From: CAYNLK01 sp964398055
GTDB lineage: Bacteria; Chloroflexota; Anaerolineae; 4572-78; J111
DNA length: 64,000 nucleotides
Assembly (NCBI GenBank): GCA_964398055.1
Contig: CAYNLK010000011.1
Span: 62,001 to 126,000 of the forward strand
Direction of reading: 5' to 3'
The notes under the pieces were generated by a model that saw only the letters and a program-made list of their open reading frames with translations, searched no databases and was not told the DNA's origin. How positions within the stretch are numbered: position 1 is the first letter of the stretch; the number at the start of each line of letters is the position of its first letter. A program made the translations under genes and the position numbers. Below, in pieces: positions 24,041-31,147 of the stretch.

Positions 24041-25057
24041 TCAGGCTTCAGCAGGCATGGCGCCGGACTCAGGAGGCGGCATTTCAGCCGGCGGCTGTTC
24101 AAAGCTACCCGGTTTGATTTCAAGGTAGGTCAACGTCCAGACCGCCGATTGGAAGATAAGATAGAAACCGGTCACGGCGCTGCTGATCAGGATGAGAGTC
24201 AGCAAGGCCAGCGGTAGACCGGTCGCGGCGGCGCCAATCCATGATTGGGAGAGGAGGTAAACCAATCCGGCCGGAATGCCCCCGATCAACAGGGCCGCGA
24301 TGAGCGCAATCGGCAAAACCACCAGTAAAGAGGCCAAACCCCAGCCGATCCCAATCCCGACCATCAGCAACCAAACAATGGCGACATCTTTAAACCGGGC
24401 CTTGATCAAGTCGATGGCCTCACGCAGGCTGGCTATCACCCCCCGGCCATCCAGCACGGTTCGACGCCAGGCCAACTCCATGAATGGGGTGATGATTGCC
24501 CCCAGGAGAAGTAACAGCAGCAAAACAAAGATAAAGACCATCACGGTCAGGGCAATGCCAATGACCCAGGCCACGGTATCATCGATGAGGAGCAGCAACA
24601 GGGGTGAGAACGCCAGCAGTAACAGCAGGATGCTGACAATCGCGACCGGAATCCCAATCAACAAACTCAACAAGAAAACTCGCCAGGCGCTTCTGGACCA
24701 ACCCAGGCGCCAACCTTTCCTGACAGTCACACTTTCAGTGACCTCAATTTGGCGGACCATGCCAATCAGGGCTGTTCGGGATACATACTGGGCTACCACG
24801 GCGATGACGGCTAACAGCAGAATCAAACACACCAGCCCGGCCACTGCGGTGACAATGAGGCTGGGGTCAACCTCGGGCAGCCACGGGGTCGAACCAAAGT
24901 TGCCAAAATCGCTGCTGCTACTTGTCGGGAAGTTAAAATTACCTCCCCCACCCGATTGACTCCCGCCGCAGAGGGCCAGGATAAAGCCAAACAACCATAA
25001 CGGTTTGTACCGCCAGGTAATCCGGAAAGCTCGTTTTAACAACTCGATATGGTTCAC
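24041..25057 (-). CDS. Multi-spanning membrane protein of unknown function
   Basis: The 338-residue protein has an N-terminal cytoplasmic segment with FRITWRYKPLWLFGFILALCGG, then about five further membrane segments rich in Leu/Val/Ile, and a short Pro/Glu-rich tail (PPAEMPPPESGAMPAEA). The ITWRYKPLWLFGF opening recurs in uncharacterised Chloroflexota membrane proteins related to the glycerophosphodiesterase membrane domain; that is family memory, not proof. AAAGGAG six bases before GTG 25057 sets the start; a TTG further upstream lies in the region of the preceding terminator. It precedes mevalonate kinase by 10 bp, so the two share an mRNA. Confidence 0.75.
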   Translation of the reverse strand: MNHIELLKRAFRITWRYKPLWLFGFILALCGGSQSGGGGNFNFPTSSSSDFGNFGSTPWLPEVDPSLIVTAVAGLVCLILLLAVIAVVAQYVSRTALIGMVRQIEVTESVTVRKGWRLGWSRSAWRVFLLSLLIGIPVAIVSILLLLLAFSPLLLLLIDDTVAWVIGIALTVMVFIFVLLLLLLLGAIITPFMELAWRRTVLDGRGVIASLREAIDLIKARFKDVAIVWLLMVGIGIGWGLASLLVVLPIALIAALLIGGIPAGLVYLLSQSWIGAAATGLPLALLTLILISSAVTGFYLIFQSAVWTLTYLEIKPGSFEQPPAEMPPPESGAMPAEA

Positions 25058-25083
25058 CGTTAACTCCTTTTGAGCCTGGCTCA

Positions 25084-25116
25084 ACAAAAAGCGGACATCT
25101 GGTGAAGGATGTCCGC
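25084..25116 (-). terminator. Rho-independent terminator downstream of the 113-residue gene
   Basis: On the minus strand GCGGACATC and GATGTCCGC form a perfect 9-bp stem around an 8-base loop, followed by TTTTTGTT. It ends the transcript of 25163-25504. It lies only 27 bp before the start codon of the next gene, so it could also act as an attenuator. Confidence 0.85.
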
Positions 25117-25162
25117 GGCGGAGGCTACAATATAGTGGATTGTGGCATTGGGGTCAGTAGGT

Positions 25163-25504
25163 TCAGGCGGCCTTTTCTGCTGCAACACCAATCTTGTCAA
25201 GGTAAAGTTCTACCTCACGCTTAGACTTTTCAAAGCGGCGGAGCAACTGTTGATCGGTATCGCGCAAGGCATTGATGGTTCGTTGGGAACAGGCTGAACA
25301 GCCCAGGGCAGCCTTATAGCTACTCAAGTCGCAGTTGAGACAGTCACACAATTTGATCATCATGTGGGAAAAGGCCAGCGCATCTTCGTGGGTTTCCGGT
25401 AGTAAAGCGATTCGTTCGGTCAATTTTTGCCAATCTTCGCCTTTTAGCTTTTTTAGCCCATTGACTCGGGAGTGTGGAAACAATATTTCGCAACGAGAAT
25501 ACAT
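25163..25504 (-). CDS. Small cysteine-rich protein of unknown function
   Basis: The 113-residue protein has a cysteine cluster CDCLNCDLSSYKAALGCSAC (about residues 53-72), which looks like a metal-binding knuckle, and a helical charged C-terminus (RRFEKSKREVELYLDKIG). There is no signal peptide or membrane segment. I do not recognise the family. It lies between the tRNA-Lys gene and a terminator and so is a stand-alone gene. Even base composition and protein-like sequence support it being real. Confidence 0.6.
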   Translation of the reverse strand: MYSRCEILFPHSRVNGLKKLKGEDWQKLTERIALLPETHEDALAFSHMMIKLCDCLNCDLSSYKAALGCSACSQRTINALRDTDQQLLRRFEKSKREVELYLDKIGVAAEKAA

Positions 25505-25589
25505 AGTTTTTAGCCCTCAACAACCTTTGATTTGGTCTCTGCCCATCCCAAGATTGAGCATAAGACAACTAAACCCAATAACATAAAAA

Positions 25590-25662
25590 TGAGCCGTCGG
25601 GGACTCGAACCCCGGACCCACTGCTTAAAAGGCAGTTGCTCTACCGACTGAGCTAACGGCTC
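25590..25662 (-). tRNA. tRNA-Lys (anticodon TTT)
   Basis: The 73-nt gene read on the minus strand has acceptor GAGCCGT/ACGGCTC with discriminator A, D-arm GCTC-AGTCGGTAGA-GAGC-type, anticodon stem CTGCC with loop CTTTTAA, and T-arm CGGGG-TTCGAGT-CCCCG. The CCA end is not encoded. Confidence 0.97.
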
Positions 25663-25743
25663 AAGGAGCGAACAGCTCAAGAGGGAATATTAACACAGGG
25701 AAAAAACATTGTCAATAGCCGAAATTTTTTTTTAAGGTAGCCG

Positions 25744-25772
25744 TTGACATGTCTTTTAGGAAGTGTTATAAT
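25744..25772 (+). promoter_or_regulatory. Perfect-consensus sigma70 promoter of the NACHT/cyclase operon
   Basis: TTGACA (25744-25749), 17-bp spacer, TATAAT (25767-25772): full match to the consensus on both boxes. Transcription should start near 25779, about 50 nt before the first GTG start codon. A second TTGACA and a second TATAAT overlap at 25782-25793. Confidence 0.85.
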
Positions 25773-25831
25773 TACACGAAGTTGACATATAATATTGTTA
25801 AAATTGTTAAGTCAGAAAAGGGCAAAAAGCT

Positions 25832-27202
25832 GTGTCGAGTACCGATCCTTACCCAAAGGCAGCCACAAATTTCATCGACGCCTATGCTAATACCAATTAC
25901 TTGCGCCCGCTCAAGGGTAAAGAGATGGAACGTTTCTATGTGAGCCGTGGCTTCCATTCCGAACTTAAAGCGTTGATGGGTGAGCTTGAAGCCGGGGCCA
26001 GAACCTATCCTTTGAATCACACCAAATTTCTATTTGTGGGGCATACCGGCTGCGGCAAAAGCACCGAGCTGTATCGTTTGGCCAACATCATCGAAACCGG
26101 CGCCGATGGCCACGAATATTTGCATGATAATTTTTTACCGATTCAATATTCGGTCAGCGAGGTCGTGGGACTTTACAATATCGAGTTCGTTGATATCGCC
26201 CTGTCGATTATTTTGGGTATCTATCGAGAAATGGAGCGCCTCGGCCACGTCGTCGATGACTCGCCAGCCCGCCGGGTGTATGACTGGCTCTATCAAGCGC
26301 AGGGCAGCCCTCAACCTGGCCCCTCTCCTGGCCGGGGCGGGGCCGACCTCAGCCTCAGTTTGGGCAGTCTCATCCGCTTAATCGATGTCCGCCTCAAGAG
26401 TGAAGGTGAAATTCGGGAGGGGATTCGGGCGCGTATTCGTAAATATGTGCCCGAACTGATAAACTTGATCAACGAGATCATTTACGAGGTTTCTTTTGTT
26501 ACCAAGAAGAACATCTTATTGATTATCGATGATCTTGATAAAATTCAACCGTTGGATGCGGCCCTGAATATCTTCCGCGAACACGTTAAGAGCCTGGCTT
26601 CTTTCAATTGTTTTGCTATCTATACGGCTCCCATTTCCCTGCTCTATGATCCGGCCTCCAAACACATTGGCCAGTTCCTGGAAGTCCACTATATGCCGAT
26701 GTTCCGGGTCCGGACCAAGGAAGGTAAGCCCCAACTCCCGACCGACTCACCGGATGTCGATACGCTGCGCGAGATCCTCTACCGGCGAGTCCATCCCAAC
26801 CTCTTTGACGAGTATGTGGCCGACCTAGCCATTGAAATGACCGGCGGCATTTTGCGCGAGCTGATCCGGGTTATTCGGGGTTGCTGTGTCTATTGTGAAG
26901 AGTACGGGGTCAGTCGCATTACCAAGAATGTCCTTGAGTTTCAAAAAAATAAGCTCAAGAGCGAATATTATCGTATCCTGGACCATGATGATTACAAATG
27001 GCTGCGGCGGGTTAAGCAAACCAAGAGTCGGGCTGATGTGAACATGCGGCATCTTGAGTCGCTGTGTGTTTTATATTATCCCAACGGCAAAGGTTGGTTT
27101 GACGTTCATCCGGTGGTGACAGAACTACTGGAAGAGTGGCAAGAGGAACAGGCCGCGGCCGTTCCGTTTGGGATGAGCAACCCTGGCGAGGAGACGAAAT
27201 GA
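25832..27202 (+). CDS. P-loop ATPase of KAP/AAA type, first gene of NACHT/cyclase operon
   Basis: The 456-residue protein has Walker A GHTGCGKST (residues 70-78) and Walker B ILLIIDDLDKI (Asp233, Asp234), in an arrangement like AAA/KAP P-loop NTPases. A helical C-terminal half holds EMTGGILRELIRVIRGCCVYC. No membrane segment, DNA-binding or nuclease motif is visible. Start is GTG 25832 behind a weak AAAAGGG site. Its stop overlaps the start of the next gene (ATGA at 27199), so the two are translationally coupled and the products probably act together. A proline/glycine-rich insert (PQPGPSPGRGG, about 175-187) interrupts the domain. Role unknown; an energy-using regulator of the NACHT/cyclase protein is inferred. 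Confidence 0.85.
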   Translation: MSSTDPYPKAATNFIDAYANTNYLRPLKGKEMERFYVSRGFHSELKALMGELEAGARTYPLNHTKFLFVGHTGCGKSTELYRLANIIETGADGHEYLHDNFLPIQYSVSEVVGLYNIEFVDIALSIILGIYREMERLGHVVDDSPARRVYDWLYQAQGSPQPGPSPGRGGADLSLSLGSLIRLIDVRLKSEGEIREGIRARIRKYVPELINLINEIIYEVSFVTKKNILLIIDDLDKIQPLDAALNIFREHVKSLASFNCFAIYTAPISLLYDPASKHIGQFLEVHYMPMFRVRTKEGKPQLPTDSPDVDTLREILYRRVHPNLFDEYVADLAIEMTGGILRELIRVIRGCCVYCEEYGVSRITKNVLEFQKNKLKSEYYRILDHDDYKWLRRVKQTKSRADVNMRHLESLCVLYYPNGKGWFDVHPVVTELLEEWQEEQAAAVPFGMSNPGEETK

Positions 27203-30200
27203 TCCCCCCAGAGGCCGACGAGTTTGCCTCACGGTTTCCAGATGAAATCCGCATGCTGCTGGCGATGCTCCGCATGAGCAATTTGGGAGGATTAGCCGTC
27301 GCCGAGTGTGATGATTTTGACTTGCGCGCCCGGTTGATTGACTATTTCCGGCGGCGACTGGAAGCGGATAACATTTATCTGTTTAGCTACGAGGTCAGCG
27401 TAAAAGATACCAATTTGGTCCGCAGCTTGACAGAACTCACCGATCAGGCTCGCTTTAAGAATCTGGAACTGACCGGCAAATATAAATCCATTGTTATCTT
27501 TGTTTACGGTATCGAAAAGTTTAACGCCGAACAGCGCACTAAATTCATTACCTTGCTCAACTTCCTGCGCGACCGGCTCACGCTGATTGCCCAGCCCATT
27601 GTGCTGTGGGGCAGTTCCAGCTTTATGACCCAATTGGCCCGGAACGCCCCCGATTTTTGGAGTTGGAAAGGCCATTTCTTTAGCTTCACCACCCCCCAAC
27701 CGCTGGCAAAAATTATTCAAACGCCCGAATCCGAAGCTTCTCATCACCATGACCATCTCCCCCCCCTCCGGCGTTATCTGCGGCGGGTGCTCGAAGACCC
27801 TGATTATACTGTTTGGAAAGATTTGTACCTGCCGCTCAAAGCAACCCGAACTATCGACATCAGCCCTTTTTCGCCCCGCCATACGCTCACCTATGAAGAA
27901 TTGCGCCAGTTGGCGCCCTTGTTCCCCACCACTACCCCCGTGGCCGCCAATCAGACCATCTTCAGAAAAGGCGATATTGGCGATAACTGTTATCTTATCG
28001 TCAGCGGTGAGGTTGAAATTTCTGTACCCGATACACTGGGCAACGACATTATCGTGGCCAGATTGAGCCGGGGCGATTTTTTTGGCGAAATTTCTTTATT
28101 GAAGAGAATTGCCAGAACCGCCACCGCCCGCACCACCAAACCCTCAAAATTTGTGGTCATTACGCCCGGTTCACTGAACTTGATCAAACAAAAAGCTCCG
28201 GCCGTGCTGGAAACTTTTTTGGAGATTGCCCAGCGGCGGTTGGAGGCGCGGCAGCAAACGCCCGAAGAGATCGTGTCGCCGTTGCGTCGCTTTGCTATGG
28301 AAGGCTCCAGCCTGATTCGCCAAACCCCGGTAGATGTCCGGGAACTGGTCGCCACCGATAGCCATACCGTGATATTGGGCGAAGCGGGCGCGGGCAAAAC
28401 CACAGTCTTGCGCCGGTTAATGCTTGACGCGGCCAACCAGGCCGAACATCGACTCCTCAACTCCAATGAGCCGATCATTCTACCGATTTTTCTCAAGCTC
28501 AATGGGCTTATTCCCGGCAAAACTGTAGAGCAGTTGATTCTGGATCTCTTCAGTGGTTATGAAATTCAAGAATTTGAGACCGAAGCTGACGTGATTAGCC
28601 TGGTGAAGGGTGAAAACCCGGATGATCGGCCCATCCAATCGATCCTGTTTTTGCTGGATGGTCTGAATGAAATACCGGCTCAAGAAAGTCTCCGGGCCGA
28701 GTTGAGTCGCTTCATCCGGGATAATTTCCAGCATCAGTTCGTATTGTCTTGCCGGGTGCAAGATTACACGGCGCTGCAGGGCTTCCGCACAGCCATGTTG
28801 CAACGTTTGGCCGGAGAGGATATTGAAGCCTTTCTGGTAAACTATCTGCGCGCCGAACAGGGTCGCAAGATTGCCCGAGAAATCTACAGCGACCCTCAAT
28901 TGGAAGACCTGGCCCAGTCGCCCCTGGCGCTCTATATGTTTGCCCAGATTGCCAAACGCAGTGACGAAGCTCTACCCAAAAACCGTGGCCTGCTTTTTGA
29001 AGTTTTTACCAATGAACTGCTGGAACGAACCGACAGTGAGTGGTGGAAGATTTTTGGCCGTTCCAAGTCGGCCGCGCCGTTGGCGCTGCGCCGGAACGCC
29101 CTCAGCAATTTGGGGCAGGCCATGCAAGAAGAAGAGGCCTGGACCTTCCCGCGCAAGCGCTGGATCGACACCATCTCCAAAGAATTGATGGCCTACCGCA
29201 AACAAGCCAAGCCGGGTGAAACGGCTGAACTGCAATACATCACCCCGGAAGATATTCACGAAGAGATCAAACACAGCGGTTTGGTGCGCTACACCAGCGA
29301 CCGCTCCAAGATTGAATTTGCCCACCACACCTACCAGGAATTTTTTGCGGCGTTAGCCCTGCGCGAAGGCGGGCTGGATATTGAGCCTTACCTGCAAACC
29401 GCCGAGGCTCGCCGCCGCTGGCATGGCACCGTTGTGCTGCTTTACGGCATAGCTTACGATAAAGCCGCGCTTTTCTCGAAAATTTTGGGGGGCCATAACG
29501 ACTACGCCCGCATCTGGCTGGCCGCCCAATGTCTGGCCAACTCGGGCGAAGACATTGCAGTTACCCTCAATAAACTTGAGCAGGGGCTGCCGGCGCCGCA
29601 GCATTTTGCCCTTCTATTCAGCGTTGGCCTGGCCTGCCGCCAATTAGGTCGATATCCCGAGGCGCTCACCTACCTGCATATGGCGGTCGAAGAGAATCCC
29701 GCCTCGGCCGAAGTGCAGTACGAACTTGGCTCCCTCTACCGCCAGGTTGACCAGTTTGAGCGAGCCATTGTGCACCTGGAAGAAGCGATCCGGCTACGCT
29801 CCGATTTTGTTGATGTCTACAACCAGCTTGGTCTAACTTACTATGACCAGGGCAAGTATGTGGAAGCGCTTACGGTGTTCAAAGCTACCACCCAGCTTGA
29901 ACCGCTCAATGCCCACCACTTCTACAATCTGGGTACGGTCCAAAAATTGCTGCGGGATTACGAAGCAGCTCGCGCCTCATTTCGGACGGCGCTCAGACTC
30001 AAACCAAATTATTCCGAGGCCAAGGCCCAACTGGATATTTTGGAAAAAGCCATGTCCACCGGCGTGATTCAGGTGTTGGAAAAGATTCCCATTCTGAGCA
30101 AGATGACCCTGGAGCAGAGCGTCCTGCTGGCCAATCGTATCCGGGTAATCGACTACCAGCCGGGGCAGATTGTGTTCCATATGGGTGAGATGGGCGATAC

Positions 30201-31119
30201 CTTCTACATCATTGAAGTGGGCGAGGTGGAAGTATTGGCCCCCGATATGGGTGACCACAACGTGGGCGTCATCAACCGGCTAGGCCCCGGCAATTTTTTT
30301 GGTGAGATTGCCTTACTGCGATCGGTGCCTCGCACCGCCACCATTCGGGCTACCAAACCGTCGCGGTTACTGGCCATTAGCCGGGATGATTTTGACGCGG
30401 TCGTCCAAAAATATCCGTCTATTGCCCATCGTCTGGCCGAAACTTCCAACCTGCGACTGTTGCGCGATCGCCAAATTGGCCGCCGGGTTGATCTGGACCG
30501 CTATTACGACCCCGGCTACATTGCCGAGCTGACCCAGCAAAATCAGGTGACGGTGGTGATGGGCGATATTCACGGTTCAACCTACCTGACCAACGCCATT
30601 GGCCCGGAGCTGATGGTTGCCTTTCTGGATGAATACCTGCTGCGCATGTCAACCATCATTGTCCAGGCCGGGGGGGCCATGGATAAGAGCCTGGGCGATA
30701 GCGTGATGGGCGTTTTTGGCCATACCAGCGATCACCCTGACGAAGACAGAAGCCTGCCGGTCAAGTCGGCCCTGCTGGCGGCGTTGAAGATGCGCGAAGC
30801 CTACCTGACCTTACGCGACAAATGGAAGCGGCAAAGTCCTGAATTTGCCCAAACCGGTATGGGAATTGGCATCAGCACCGGCCAGGTCAAAACCGGTACG
30901 GTTGGCCCGGAAGCGACGATGGTGGGCCCGGCAGTCAATATGTCTAGCAAATTGAGCAAAATGGCCATCAAAGGCCGTACCGAAAGTGAGATTTATATCG
31001 ATGGCCCAACTCGCCAACTGGCCGGCGACGCTTTTATCACCGAACCTCTCGACGTTGAATATACCAAAAGGAAAGTTGGCATTGAGCTGGAAGCCTATCG
31101 AGTCGGCCAACACCGTTGA
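27199..31119 (+). CDS. cNMP-binding / NACHT / TPR / cNMP-binding / class III nucleotide cyclase fusion
   Basis: This 1306-residue protein has, in order: an NTPase-like region without a P-loop (1-210); a cyclic-nucleotide-binding domain (about 245-355, cassette FGEISLLKRIARTAT); a NACHT STAND ATPase (Walker A GEAGAGKTT 394-402, Walker B LFLLDGLNE with Asp487) and its helical region; TPR repeats (about 800-950); a second cNMP-binding domain (about 968-1078, FGEIALLRSVPRTAT); and a class III cyclase domain (about 1115-1300). The cyclase keeps both metal aspartates (Asp1123 in GDIHGST, Asp1167 in KSLGDS), Lys1163 and Asn1247, but has Lys1251 where the transition-state arginine is usual. ATG 27199 follows GAGGAG. 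It could make and sense its own messenger. Defence or stress signalling is inferred, not shown. Confidence 0.92.
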   Translation: MIPPEADEFASRFPDEIRMLLAMLRMSNLGGLAVAECDDFDLRARLIDYFRRRLEADNIYLFSYEVSVKDTNLVRSLTELTDQARFKNLELTGKYKSIVIFVYGIEKFNAEQRTKFITLLNFLRDRLTLIAQPIVLWGSSSFMTQLARNAPDFWSWKGHFFSFTTPQPLAKIIQTPESEASHHHDHLPPLRRYLRRVLEDPDYTVWKDLYLPLKATRTIDISPFSPRHTLTYEELRQLAPLFPTTTPVAANQTIFRKGDIGDNCYLIVSGEVEISVPDTLGNDIIVARLSRGDFFGEISLLKRIARTATARTTKPSKFVVITPGSLNLIKQKAPAVLETFLEIAQRRLEARQQTPEEIVSPLRRFAMEGSSLIRQTPVDVRELVATDSHTVILGEAGAGKTTVLRRLMLDAANQAEHRLLNSNEPIILPIFLKLNGLIPGKTVEQLILDLFSGYEIQEFETEADVISLVKGENPDDRPIQSILFLLDGLNEIPAQESLRAELSRFIRDNFQHQFVLSCRVQDYTALQGFRTAMLQRLAGEDIEAFLVNYLRAEQGRKIAREIYSDPQLEDLAQSPLALYMFAQIAKRSDEALPKNRGLLFEVFTNELLERTDSEWWKIFGRSKSAAPLALRRNALSNLGQAMQEEEAWTFPRKRWIDTISKELMAYRKQAKPGETAELQYITPEDIHEEIKHSGLVRYTSDRSKIEFAHHTYQEFFAALALREGGLDIEPYLQTAEARRRWHGTVVLLYGIAYDKAALFSKILGGHNDYARIWLAAQCLANSGEDIAVTLNKLEQGLPAPQHFALLFSVGLACRQLGRYPEALTYLHMAVEENPASAEVQYELGSLYRQVDQFERAIVHLEEAIRLRSDFVDVYNQLGLTYYDQGKYVEALTVFKATTQLEPLNAHHFYNLGTVQKLLRDYEAARASFRTALRLKPNYSEAKAQLDILEKAMSTGVIQVLEKIPILSKMTLEQSVLLANRIRVIDYQPGQIVFHMGEMGDTFYIIEVGEVEVLAPDMGDHNVGVINRLGPGNFFGEIALLRSVPRTATIRATKPSRLLAISRDDFDAVVQKYPSIAHRLAETSNLRLLRDRQIGRRVDLDRYYDPGYIAELTQQNQVTVVMGDIHGSTYLTNAIGPELMVAFLDEYLLRMSTIIVQAGGAMDKSLGDSVMGVFGHTSDHPDEDRSLPVKSALLAALKMREAYLTLRDKWKRQSPEFAQTGMGIGISTGQVKTGTVGPEATMVGPAVNMSSKLSKMAIKGRTESEIYIDGPTRQLAGDAFITEPLDVEYTKRKVGIELEAYRVGQHR

Positions 31120-31147
31120 AATTAAAGATTGGCCTGGCTATTTGACT

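Noticed and set aside
25590..25832. tRNA-Lys next to the NACHT/cyclase operon as an integration site of a genomic island
   Set aside because: The operon lies on the 5' side of the tRNA, whereas integrases normally use the 3' end. No integrase gene or copy of the tRNA end was seen beyond the operon.
27199..31119. Direct assignment as a Pycsar system
   Set aside because: The domain parts are similar, but the fused NACHT/TPR architecture, the Lys for Arg change and the lack of a TIR or membrane effector mean only an analogy is justified.
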